Below are positions 24,658 to 32,841 of a stretch of 49,106 nucleotides of DNA, piece after piece (the first letter of the stretch is position 1; each line of letters starts with the position of its first letter). The position numbers were made by a program, and so were the translations under genes. The notes beneath the pieces are model-generated. The model made no database searches. It was given only the letters and a program-made list of their open reading frames with translations, and was not told the origin of the DNA. Origin of the DNA: SVTX01 sp045132775 (lineage in GTDB: Bacteria > Bacillota > Clostridia > Oscillospirales > CAG-272); NCBI GenBank assembly GCA_045132775.1, contig JBGUSX010000041.1, forward strand, positions 1 to 49,106. The letters are read 5' to 3'.

Positions 24658-27069
24658 ATGAAATACAATCCAAGTACCGATGCGGTTGAGTTAACAGTCG
24701 AAGAGCTGTGCGCTTTATGTCTTACGGGCGGCAGCATTGACAACCGCACAGTCGGCAGACGTTTTCACGAACGCGCGAAGGATCACGCGAAGATATACGA
24801 GAGGGCACACCTTACCTTTGGGATGAGATACTACGACAGAGTTGAGCTTACGCATACCGCGAAGGTTGACGGGTTGTATCTGACGGTCACGGGATATGCA
24901 GACGGTGTTTTATGCCGGGACAGCGGATATGCAGTCGACGAAGTGAGAGTTGGGGCTCCTGATAAGATAACAAGCATTGATGAGGAAAAATACCATCAGG
25001 TAAGGCTCTCTGTATACGCTTTTATGCTTGCCGCGGCGAAGAAGGTTGAAAAAATTGAAATGAGGCAGATCTTCTTTGATCTTGATGAGGGGGATATGGA
25101 GATCCTTGATCAGACTAAAGACGTTGCCTCTTTGCGCAACAATTACACCGCGATGCTATCGAAGATCCTTTGGAGAGCGCATATTTTGCGCGACAGAGCT
25201 TGTGTGAGGATCCCGTCTGCCGCGAATGCGGTATTTCCTTACAAGACCTTGCGCGAAAGTCAGAGTGAGATGATAAAGGAATGCTACAGGGATATAAAGC
25301 ACGGCTCGAGGCTCTTCTGTCAGGCACCGACGGGAATAGGGAAGACGGTCTCGACTCTTTTTCCGTCTGTAAAATGCGTCGGAGAGGGTGTCGCTGACAA
25401 GATATTCTACCTCACGTCAAAGCAGAGCATACGCCGCGAGGCATTCTCGGCTATGACGAAAATGAACGGTGCGGGTGTCGGACTTCGGACTTGCATCATC
25501 TCGTCAAGGGAGAGTATGTGTAAAAACGCGGCGGCGAAGCTGAGGGGTGGCAGGCTCTCTTCAAATTGCAATCCTGCGATGTGTCCGTATGCTGAAGGCT
25601 ATTACGACAGGGTGAGCTTTGCCTTGGCGGAGATCATTGCATCGGGAGATGCTTACGATGCGAAAAGGATATCTGAGGTTGCGGAGAAGTTCCGCGTTTG
25701 TCCGTACGAGCTTTCTCTTGATCTCAGCGAGCTCTGCGACGTGATAATCTGCGATTACAACTACGTTTTCTCGCCAACAGTTTATTTAAAAAGATACTTT
25801 GACGGGGATAGAGAAGACAAATACATTTTCCTTGTTGACGAGGCGCACAATCTGCCCGACCGAGCACGCGAGATGTTTTCATCAAGGCTCTCGAAGGGTG
25901 ATTTTGAGGCTCTTGTTGGTATGCTTGAAAAGGACTCGCCGCTAAATTCTGCTTGTCTCTCGGTTATAGGTGAGTTTGATCGCCTGTCAAGGCTTTGCGA
26001 GGACACGCATTATTCTCAGGACGGGATGCGAACGGGGTACAGTGTTTCACGGGAGCTTCCCGAAGGTCTTACCGAGAGTCTGCTGTCCTTCAGCAAGAAG
26101 TGCGACGGCTGGGTAAAGAAGAATCCCGATCATCCTGCCGCGCTATATGCGGAGGATCTCAGTTTCAGAATATTTGAATACGGAAAGATCGCTGAGAGAT
26201 ATGACAGGGGATATATTACGTTTATTACTCGGATGGGCAAGGATGTGTCGCTCCTGCTTTATTGTCTTGACCCCGCAAACGAGCTTTCGCATGCGCTTGA
26301 CCGCGCTTGTGCGTCGATCCTGTTTTCTGCGACCTTGACCCCGACGGATTATTTTGCGGATATTTTAGGCGGCGGAAAGAAGACTGTTTCTGTCAGCTTC
26401 CGCTCGCCGTTCCCACCCGAAAATCTTTGTGTTGCGGTGGTTGACAGGATAAGCACGAGGTTTGAGGACAGGGAGACCTCGCACAAGAAGATCTCTTCCT
26501 GTATTGCCGCTACGGTTTCAGCCAAGCCCGGAAATTACATGGTGTTTTTTCCATCATACAGCTATATGAGTGAGGTTAAAAAGATATTCGAGGCTAAATA
26601 CCCGAAGGTTCGCATCATTGAGCAGACGAAGGGAATGACGTCCGCACAGAAGGACGAATTTATTGCCTCGTTTAAGGATGACGGAAAAACTCGCATTGCA
26701 TTCTGCGTGCTCGGAGGGTCCTTTTCCGAGGGAATTGATCTCCCGGGTGACAGACTGATCGGTGTTATTTGCGTGGGTGTTGGATTGCCCGGACTTTCAA
26801 ACGAAAATAACATCATCCGCGACTACTACGAAGAGAAGAACGGATGCGGATACGACTATGCCTACACCTATCCCGGAATGAACTCGATACTCCAGGCAGT
26901 CGGAAGAGTTATCAGGACCGAGACGGATAAGGGAATAGCCGTTCTGATAGACGACAGATATTCCGAGCCGAAGTATACACATTTGTTTCCGAATGAGTGG
27001 AAAAACGCAAAATTTGCAGGAAATGCACGCTCTCTTGCAGAAATTGCACGCGTTTTTTGGAAAAGTTGA
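24658..27069 (+). CDS. XPD/DinG-type helicase with N-terminal PD-(D/E)XK-like domain
   Basis: An 803-residue superfamily 2 DNA helicase. The N-terminal region (about 60-180) looks like a PD-(D/E)XK nuclease fold: GYADGV, then VDEVRVG, then YHQVRLSVYAFML. Helicase Walker A is QAPTGIGKT (222-230) and the DEAH box is at 394-397. Four cysteines between them (C288, C304, C309, C348) match an XPD-like 4Fe-4S site. The C-terminal half has GSFSEGIDLPGDRLIG and a QAVGRVIRTETDKG motif VI. The likely role is repair of damaged or structured DNA. It is monocistronic, with SD AAGGGAGG. Confidence 0.9.
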   Translation: MKYNPSTDAVELTVEELCALCLTGGSIDNRTVGRRFHERAKDHAKIYERAHLTFGMRYYDRVELTHTAKVDGLYLTVTGYADGVLCRDSGYAVDEVRVGAPDKITSIDEEKYHQVRLSVYAFMLAAAKKVEKIEMRQIFFDLDEGDMEILDQTKDVASLRNNYTAMLSKILWRAHILRDRACVRIPSAANAVFPYKTLRESQSEMIKECYRDIKHGSRLFCQAPTGIGKTVSTLFPSVKCVGEGVADKIFYLTSKQSIRREAFSAMTKMNGAGVGLRTCIISSRESMCKNAAAKLRGGRLSSNCNPAMCPYAEGYYDRVSFALAEIIASGDAYDAKRISEVAEKFRVCPYELSLDLSELCDVIICDYNYVFSPTVYLKRYFDGDREDKYIFLVDEAHNLPDRAREMFSSRLSKGDFEALVGMLEKDSPLNSACLSVIGEFDRLSRLCEDTHYSQDGMRTGYSVSRELPEGLTESLLSFSKKCDGWVKKNPDHPAALYAEDLSFRIFEYGKIAERYDRGYITFITRMGKDVSLLLYCLDPANELSHALDRACASILFSATLTPTDYFADILGGGKKTVSVSFRSPFPPENLCVAVVDRISTRFEDRETSHKKISSCIAATVSAKPGNYMVFFPSYSYMSEVKKIFEAKYPKVRIIEQTKGMTSAQKDEFIASFKDDGKTRIAFCVLGGSFSEGIDLPGDRLIGVICVGVGLPGLSNENNIIRDYYEEKNGCGYDYAYTYPGMNSILQAVGRVIRTETDKGIAVLIDDRYSEPKYTHLFPNEWKNAKFAGNARSLAEIARVFWKS

Positions 27070-27107
27070 TAAAATTTAAAAAAATTTGCAAAAAATGAAA
27101 AAAGCTC

Positions 27108-27136
27108 TTGCTTTTTGCGTAACCTTGTGGTATAAT
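27108..27136 (+). promoter_or_regulatory. Sigma-A type promoter for the aminotransferase gene
   Basis: TTGCTT (27108-27113), a 17-nt spacer and TATAAT (27131-27136), about 55 nt before the start codon. Confidence 0.75.
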
Positions 27137-27190
27137 GGCACATATGCTTAAAAATAGCGGAAATATTTATAGTTTGGAGAGCCTTTTTTG

Positions 27191-28468
27191 ATGAAATACT
27201 GTGAAATGAGCCGTGCAGAGCTCGAAGCCGTTTATGCCGGTCTCAAGATTGAATATGAAGAAATTAAGAAGCTGGGTATGTCGCTTGACATCTCCCGAGG
27301 AAAGCCCTGCACCGAGCAGCTTAACCTCTCGGACGGACTTCTCACTGCGCTGAACGGTGCGGAGGATTGCAAGACCGAGGCGGGCTTTGATTGCCGAAAC
27401 TACGGTCTTTTCGAGGGTGTACCCGAAGCGCACAAGATGTTCTCCGAACTCTTGACGATCCCCTCCGAGAATATCCTTCTCGGCGGAAGCTCGTCACTCA
27501 CCTTTATGTACGATACTCTTGCACGCGCGATGCTTTACGGCGTTTGCGGAAGTGAGAGACCGTGGTGCAAGGAGGGAAAGGTCAAGTTCATCTGCCCCGT
27601 GCCCGGTTACGACCGTCATTTCAGAGTAACCGAGTCGCTCGGAATTGAGATGATCAACGTCAATATGACCCCCGACGGTCCCGATATGGACGCGGTCGAG
27701 GAAATTGTAAAGGATAGTATGGTAAAGGGTATCTGGTGTAACCCGAAATACTCAAACCCCGACGGTATTACCTATTCGGCAGAGACCGTTCGCCGTCTTG
27801 CCAGGATGAAGACCGCCGCGCCCGATTTCCGCATCATGTGGGATAATGCGTATGCGGTCCACGATCTTTACGACAAGAGCGACGAGCTTATTGACATTAT
27901 TGCCGAGTGCTGTGATGCAGGACATCCCGATAGGGTTCTTTGCTTCTATTCGACCTCGAAGATCACTTACCCCGGCGGCGGTGTTGCGCTTATGGCGGCG
28001 AGTGAGAACAATCTCAAGCAGATCAAGGCGATAATGGGGGCTCAGACCATCAATTTTGATAAGCTCAATCAGCTCCGTCACGTGAGTTTTTTCAAGAACG
28101 CGGAGAATATCAAGGCGCACATGAAAAAGCATGCGGCTATAATCGAGCCAAAATTTGCTCTTGTCAAGAAATATCTCAACGACGAGCTTGGCGATCTTGA
28201 CATTGCTCGCTGGACGAATCCAAACGGTGGATATTTCATCAGCTTCTTCACCGAAAGGGGATGCGCGAAGAGAACCTACGCGCTTGCAAAGGAGGCAGGT
28301 CTTACCTTGACGACGGTCGGTGCGACCTATCCTTACGGTTATGATCCCGACGACTCCAACATCAGAATTGCACCGACATATCCGTCACTTGAGGATCTTG
28401 AGAAGGCTATGAAGCTCTTTGTTATCTGTGTGAAGATGGCTACGTGCGAAAAATATCTGAATGTATAA
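27191..28468 (+). CDS. Aspartate aminotransferase-like PLP enzyme (AspT, subgroup Ic)
   Basis: A 425-residue fold-type I aminotransferase of the subgroup found in Corynebacterium AspT. It starts with a long helical N-terminus and LDISRGKPCTEQLNLSDGLL. The nucleophilic lysine (about 257) lies in FYSTSKITYPGGGVA. Other conserved parts are GGSSSLTFMYDT, CPVPGYDRHF and WCNPKYSNPDGITYS. It likely transfers amino groups between aspartate and 2-oxoglutarate. ATG 27191 is preferred over the adjacent in-frame TTG 27188 because GGAG is 10 nt upstream. It has its own promoter. Confidence 0.9.
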   Translation: MKYCEMSRAELEAVYAGLKIEYEEIKKLGMSLDISRGKPCTEQLNLSDGLLTALNGAEDCKTEAGFDCRNYGLFEGVPEAHKMFSELLTIPSENILLGGSSSLTFMYDTLARAMLYGVCGSERPWCKEGKVKFICPVPGYDRHFRVTESLGIEMINVNMTPDGPDMDAVEEIVKDSMVKGIWCNPKYSNPDGITYSAETVRRLARMKTAAPDFRIMWDNAYAVHDLYDKSDELIDIIAECCDAGHPDRVLCFYSTSKITYPGGGVALMAASENNLKQIKAIMGAQTINFDKLNQLRHVSFFKNAENIKAHMKKHAAIIEPKFALVKKYLNDELGDLDIARWTNPNGGYFISFFTERGCAKRTYALAKEAGLTLTTVGATYPYGYDPDDSNIRIAPTYPSLEDLEKAMKLFVICVKMATCEKYLNV

Positions 28469-28489
28469 ACCAAGTAAATAGCGAAAAGA

Positions 28490-28520
28490 ATAGGCGGCTG
28501 TAAAGGTCGCCTATATTTTC
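28490..28520 (+). terminator. Probable weak terminator hairpin
   Basis: ATAGGCGGC (28490-28498) pairs with GTCGCCTAT (28506-28514) with one G-T, followed by ATTTTC. The T-run is short, so read-through into the radical SAM gene is possible. Confidence 0.55.
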
Positions 28521-28542
28521 AACAAAGGAGGGAAAAGAGTAA

Positions 28543-29505
28543 ATGAAGGAAACACAGGTGACTCAAAACCCGTACAAATACAGTGACACAAATAAAAGAT
28601 ACTATACGTACGATTATTATCTGCGCAAGACGTTTGGAGGAAAATGCATGAAGATCCCGATAGACGCGGGGTTTACATGTCCGAATATCGATGGAAGATG
28701 CGGTGTCGGAGGGTGTATCTATTGCTCTCCGAGGGGAAGCGGAGACTTTGCCGCGGAAGCTTTTTTGCCTACCGACGAGCAATTTGAGATAGTCAAGGCA
28801 CAGCTTTCGTCAAAATGGAAGACGGACAAGTATATCCCGTATCTCCAGGCTCATACAAACACGTATGCACCGACTTTGATCATCAAAGAAAAGATAGAAC
28901 CCCTTATGCAAAAGGAGGGAGTTGTCGGGTTGAATATTGCTACCCGTGCCGACTGTCTTGAGGAGAGCACTGTTGATTATCTTTGCTCTCTTGCCGAACG
29001 TACTACGCTGACGGTAGAGCTTGGGCTTCAATCCTCAAATGATGATACGGCGAAAAAAATCAACCGCGGACACACTTTTTCGGAATTTGTCGAAGGCTAT
29101 AAGAGGCTTCGTCGTGCATCGGAGAAGATCAATATCTGCGTGCATATCATTTTCGGTCTGCCCGGGGAGGACAGAGAAATGATGATTCAGACCGTCAAGG
29201 ACGTGGCATCGCTTCATCCCGAGCAGGTCAAGATACATCTTTTACACGTGATACGCGGAACGCGTCTTGCCGAGATATACGAAAGAGGCGAATATAACCC
29301 GATGAGCATGGAAGATTACGTTGATACGGTGGTAGAGGCTCTGACTATTTTGCCGGAAGATACCGTTATCGGCAGGCTTACGGGTGACGGAATGCAGAGC
29401 GAGCTGTTGGCTCCCGAATGGAGCAGGAAAAAGACGGTGGTGATAAATAATATCGATAAGAAGATGTACGCCCTGAATCTTGTTCAGGGGCAAAACTGCA
29501 AATGA
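28543..29505 (+). CDS. TIGR01212-type radical SAM protein (YtqA-like)
   Basis: A 320-residue radical SAM protein of the YtqA/YhcC type. The N-terminus has YYLRKTFGGKCMKIPIDAGF, and the cysteines are C46, C53, C58 and C61 (CGVGGCIYC). It continues with TVELGLQSSNDDTAKKINRG and IFGLPGED. Recent work on the family links relatives to tRNA or cofactor chemistry, but the function of this protein is not established. It starts at ATG 28543 after AAAGGAGGG. A terminator hairpin follows. Confidence 0.88.
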   Translation: MKETQVTQNPYKYSDTNKRYYTYDYYLRKTFGGKCMKIPIDAGFTCPNIDGRCGVGGCIYCSPRGSGDFAAEAFLPTDEQFEIVKAQLSSKWKTDKYIPYLQAHTNTYAPTLIIKEKIEPLMQKEGVVGLNIATRADCLEESTVDYLCSLAERTTLTVELGLQSSNDDTAKKINRGHTFSEFVEGYKRLRRASEKINICVHIIFGLPGEDREMMIQTVKDVASLHPEQVKIHLLHVIRGTRLAEIYERGEYNPMSMEDYVDTVVEALTILPEDTVIGRLTGDGMQSELLAPEWSRKKTVVINNIDKKMYALNLVQGQNCK

Positions 29506-29529
29506 TGACTGTTGGTGAAAAGAACTAAA

Positions 29530-29556
29530 AATACCTACTCAAAATTGTAGGTTTTT
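29530..29556 (+). terminator. Intrinsic terminator after the radical SAM gene
   Basis: ACCTAC (29533-29538) pairs with GTAGGT (29547-29552) across an 8-nt loop, followed by TTTTT. The stem is short but well placed. Confidence 0.7.
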
Positions 29557-29560
29557 GACC

Positions 29561-29589
29561 TTTACACATTGCCGTATGTGTGTTAAAAT
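29561..29589 (+). promoter_or_regulatory. Promoter of the first secreted-protein gene
   Basis: The best fit is TTTACA (29561-29566), a 17-nt spacer and TAAAAT (29584-29589). It overlaps an inverted repeat: CCGTATGT (29572-29579) with ACATACGG (29594-29601), which may be an operator. Confidence 0.55.
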
Positions 29590-29634
29590 ATTAACATACG
29601 GAGAATATCCGAAAAACGAAGCAAGGAGATGCTT

Positions 29635-30360
29635 ATGAAAAGGGTTTTATCATTGATAATTGCACTGGCTATGGTGCTGACACTCATCGTTGCGATGAAC
29701 GTTACAGCCTATGCGGCATTTGGTGACGGTGAATGGAACGTATATGCCAGAAGAGGATCATACGAGGATATCGACCCAGGTGATCCTATTGCCGCTCCCG
29801 GATACGAGTACACGACTGACGGTCTTCACATGATCCCCACGGATTGGAGTAATTCAAGAGCATGGGGAATATGCCAGACAAAAGATCAGGTCGATCTGCG
29901 TCAGGGTGTATATATGGAGGTAAGAATCGATAACTTCACGTATGAGTCTGATAAATGGTTTGGCTTCAACATCTGGGAGGAGAGAGTCGATAAGTTCCCG
30001 AATACAAATGACACTCAGCCTCTCGGTGCCGAGGTGTTGCTTAGAACGGGTACAAATACTAAGGACATTGCGACGTTCCAGTTGAACCATCACACCGCGG
30101 TTGGAGGCAGCCTTGTAACCGGTGGGGAAACGGCAAACTCAAGCTTTGAGAATAAGTATGATGAAAACGGCTGCGCCATATATACTCTTCAGATCACATG
30201 GAGCATAACTAACGGATACACGGTCATCATAAACGGTCAGGCTCTTAACAAGACCTTCTGCCAGACGGTGACGGATTTCTTTGACGGTGACGACAACGAC
30301 GGTCAGGCATACGTAAGCTTTTCTCTCCAGACCGGAGCAAAGAACGGAACCGTTGAATGA
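29635..30360 (+). CDS. Secreted protein, probably truncated paralog of the 675-residue surface protein
   Basis: A 241-residue exported protein with signal peptide residues 1-27 (MKRVLSLIIALAMVLTLIVA). The mature part has one beta-rich domain that closely parallels the start of the next gene. Shared motifs are GVYMEVRIDNFTY, DKWFGFNIW, YDENGC and YVSFSLQ. It looks like a jelly-roll or lectin-like fold; no catalytic motif is seen. The protein ends at the edge of the 116-bp element at 30360-30475, whereas the paralog continues. ATG 29635 is chosen (SD AAGGAG at 29623-29628); ATG 29629 abuts the SD. Confidence 0.8.
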   Translation: MKRVLSLIIALAMVLTLIVAMNVTAYAAFGDGEWNVYARRGSYEDIDPGDPIAAPGYEYTTDGLHMIPTDWSNSRAWGICQTKDQVDLRQGVYMEVRIDNFTYESDKWFGFNIWEERVDKFPNTNDTQPLGAEVLLRTGTNTKDIATFQLNHHTAVGGSLVTGGETANSSFENKYDENGCAIYTLQITWSITNGYTVIINGQALNKTFCQTVTDFFDGDDNDGQAYVSFSLQTGAKNGTVE

Positions 30361-30475
30361 ACTATTCAGCCGTCACATCAAATTTTGATTTGTCGAACGG
30401 TTGCGAATAGCCTTCTCCGCTGGGGAAGGCTTAACAGACCGCTAAATTGCAATTTAACATCTCCACTGAATAGTT
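30360..30475. mobile_element. 116-bp MITE-like element with 10-bp terminal inverted repeats
   Basis: AACTATTCAG (30360-30369) and CTGAATAGTT (30466-30475) are perfect inverted repeats. Inside, 30405-30458 repeats the module at the window start (GAATAGCCTTCTCC ... AAGGCTTAACAGACCG), including its hairpin. No transposase is encoded, so it would be non-autonomous. No clear target duplication is visible. Together with 30476-30742 it makes up a 382-bp gene-free stretch. The remainder holds only AT-rich DNA and the promoter at 30671-30699. Confidence 0.65.
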
Positions 30476-30670
30476 ACATCGAGATCTATACGAATTCACA
30501 CAGCCGGTTATAAATGGAAGAGTCGCCTGTGCGCTGCTTTTTTGAGTTATCTGTGATTAAAGTGTGAAGTAAAAATGAATTTGTGAATAATTTACTAAAA
30601 CTTTTTTTCTCGTTTGTGTAAATAGCACAATTAAAATCAGGCGAATTTGTCAATATTGCGAATTTACATT

Positions 30671-30699
30671 TTGACACCGATATGCTAAAATGTTATAGA
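30671..30699 (+). promoter_or_regulatory. Sigma-A type promoter of the 675-residue surface protein gene
   Basis: TTGACA (30671-30676), a 17-nt spacer and TATAGA (30694-30699), 44 nt before the start codon. Confidence 0.7.
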
Positions 30700-30742
30700 G
30701 CAAAAGATGCTTTTGCAAAAAAGTTTTTAAAGGAGAAAAACT

Positions 30743-32770
30743 ATGAAAAAAATTCTTTCAGTGTTGCTTGTTGCGGCAATGCTCGTTGCTACTCTCGTTG
30801 CAGCGGTCGTAACCGTTTCGGCAGCAGACGGCGATTGGTCGATCTATGCAATCAAGTCTCAGTATCTTGACGGATATGCGGACGTTATGCACTCCGTACC
30901 CGGTTATCAGTATATCACCGGAGAAGGACTTACAATGGTAACGGTTGATGAGGAAGGCAAACACATCTGGCCCGACTCTAACCCTTACGCAACTTTCCAG
31001 ACATCTGAGCCCGTATATCTTGCCGAAGGTGTTTACCTTCAGGTAAGAGTTGATGAGTTTTCTTATGACGCAGACGACAAATGGTTCGGCTTCAGCCTTT
31101 GGGACCAGGAAAACGTTGAGCTTGGTAAGCAGGGTGATGACTACGGTTACGGTGTTGAGACACTTATCCGTATCCAAGGTCTTACATTGGATAAAGAATC
31201 CGGTGAGTATGTAAACCCCAACTATAATGCAGAGGATAAGAAGACTTGGCTTGGTGCTATGTCCAACTTCGTGTGGTATAAGGACGAGGAAGAGGGACAG
31301 AGAATTGAATGCAAGAATCCTACCAACGATAGAGATTCCTACAACTACGAGTTCGACGAGAACGGTTGCCCCATTCTTACTCTCGAGGTAAAGTGGGACG
31401 ACGGTAACGAGGACTGTATCGTTTACATAAACGGTGTTCAGGCACCCGACGAGTATAACAGTGCTCTCAATAGAGTATTGGAGGCTAACGATAACGAGCT
31501 TTACGTTGGCTTCTCACTTCAGAACAGCAAGACCGGCGGTACAGCAAAGTGCACAATCCTTAAGTACGGTCAGTCTGCGGAAGATGCAACTACCCCTGTT
31601 GCAACCGGTGAAGAATACGTAGCTCCCGAGGTTTACACCAACGAGGTTGCTGATTTGATGGATCCCAGCGAGATCGCTGAAGGTGATCCCGCTATTATCC
31701 TTAACGGTCTCAAAAACGAGTCCAATGTTGCAGGTAAGCCTTCATCCGTAATGGGTAACGTTATCGTTGTTAAAGATGATAACAGTGTTAACATTCTTGC
31801 TAACACATCTAACCAGGCTAACGTTAAGTTCATTGTAGACAACAATATATCTTATGCAGTTGAGGACTTCCCGATAGTTCTTGCTATTACCAGAAACTTC
31901 TGTACCTGTGAATATGAGGACGGTGACGGTGACGGTGAGGTCGACCCTGAATGTATCTGCAAGGAGTCCTTGAACTCTTTTGCACTTGTCGGTGATATCA
32001 AGCAGGAGGCAGGATACTTTGCAAAGAGTGAGCCTAACTATCATTCGGAGCCTTTCTACATTGATGACGATTACTACAACTTCTTCATCTTTGACTGGTC
32101 GCTTATCGACGGTATTACCGGAAGAATCAACGGTATCCGTATTGACGTTGTTGGAAACATGAAGGGAAGCGATCCCGAGAGAAACAACTTTGACGTTATG
32201 GAAGTTGCGTTCTTCAGAACTATCGAAGAGGCGGAGGAATATTTCTACGCATACTACGATATGCTCGAGGCAGAGGCTAATCCCGATGAGCCCGTTGACA
32301 CAGATGCTCCTGTAGACACGCCTACAGAGGCTCCTACAGCAGCTCCCACAGAAGAGCCTACAACAGCTCCCACAGAAGAGCCCACAGTAGCTCCTACAGA
32401 AGCTCCTACAGCAGCTCCCACAGAAGAGCCCACAGTAGCTCCTACAGAAGCTCCCACGGCAGCTCCCACAGAAGAGCCCACAGTAGCTCCTACAGAAGCT
32501 CCCACAGCAGCTCCTACAGAAGAGCCTACAACAGCTCCCACAGAAGAGCCTACAACAGCTCCCACAGAAGAGCCCACAGATGCTCCTACCGAGAAGCCCA
32601 CTGAGAAGCCTACCGAGAAGCCCACAGAGGCTCCCACAAAGGCTCCTGAAAAGCCCACCGAGGCTCCCGCGCCGAACGACGGATGCGGCGGTGTAGTTGG
32701 TGTTGGCGCAATCGCAGTAGTTGCTATCGCAGCTGCAGGCCTTATCTCCTTTAAGAAAAAGGAAGACTGA
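30743..32770 (+). CDS. Large surface protein with Thr/Pro repeat stalk and GCGG C-terminal anchor
   Basis: A 675-residue exported protein. Residues 1-28 are a signal peptide. Residues 29-280 are a beta-rich domain paralogous to the preceding gene (GVYLQVRVDEFSY, DKWFGFSLW, YDENGC, YVGFSLQ). Residues 300-510 form a second domain with FDWSLIDGITGRINGIRIDV, interrupted by an acidic loop between CTC (387-389) and CIC (404-406). Residues 517-645 are APTEEPT-type repeats, a probable wall-spanning stalk. The end is GCGG (647-650), a hydrophobic stretch and KKKED. There is no LPXTG, so anchoring is by a non-canonical signal or a simple membrane tail. SD AAAGGAG. Function not recognised. Confidence 0.85.
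   Translation: MKKILSVLLVAAMLVATLVAAVVTVSAADGDWSIYAIKSQYLDGYADVMHSVPGYQYITGEGLTMVTVDEEGKHIWPDSNPYATFQTSEPVYLAEGVYLQVRVDEFSYDADDKWFGFSLWDQENVELGKQGDDYGYGVETLIRIQGLTLDKESGEYVNPNYNAEDKKTWLGAMSNFVWYKDEEEGQRIECKNPTNDRDSYNYEFDENGCPILTLEVKWDDGNEDCIVYINGVQAPDEYNSALNRVLEANDNELYVGFSLQNSKTGGTAKCTILKYGQSAEDATTPVATGEEYVAPEVYTNEVADLMDPSEIAEGDPAIILNGLKNESNVAGKPSSVMGNVIVVKDDNSVNILANTSNQANVKFIVDNNISYAVEDFPIVLAITRNFCTCEYEDGDGDGEVDPECICKESLNSFALVGDIKQEAGYFAKSEPNYHSEPFYIDDDYYNFFIFDWSLIDGITGRINGIRIDVVGNMKGSDPERNNFDVMEVAFFRTIEEAEEYFYAYYDMLEAEANPDEPVDTDAPVDTPTEAPTAAPTEEPTTAPTEEPTVAPTEAPTAAPTEEPTVAPTEAPTAAPTEEPTVAPTEAPTAAPTEEPTTAPTEEPTTAPTEEPTDAPTEKPTEKPTEKPTEAPTKAPEKPTEAPAPNDGCGGVVGVGAIAVVAIAAAGLISFKKKED
32320..32655 (+). 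repeat. Tandem 24/48-nt coding repeats (APTEEPTx)
   Basis: A 24-nt unit, GCTCCCACAGAAGAGCCCAC plus four bases, encodes APTEEPTx and is repeated about a dozen times. A 48-nt higher-order unit encoding APTEEPTV then APTEAPTA is present three times. It is nearly identical at DNA level, so recent slippage and length variation are likely. Confidence 0.9.
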
Positions 32771-32798
32771 TCTTAATTTGAATTAGTCGATATAATAA

Positions 32799-32827
32799 AA
32801 CCCCGATGCTTCGGCATCGGGGTTTTT
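32799..32827. terminator. Strong intrinsic terminator
   Basis: CCCCGATGC (32801-32809), the tetraloop TTCG, GCATCGGGG (32814-32822) and a T-run. AAAA precedes it, so it can also serve the minus-strand gene ending at 32842. Confidence 0.95.
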
Positions 32828-32841
32828 GCATTATTGTTTGA

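Noticed and set aside
29629..29634. ATG 29629 as start of the first secreted protein
   Set aside because: It touches the SD directly; ATG 29635 has correct spacing and a cleaner signal peptide.
32254..32658. 134-residue minus-strand open frame rich in GSSVGA repeats
   Set aside because: It is the antisense of the APTEEPT coding repeats; repeat DNA stays open in several frames, and there is no SD or promoter.
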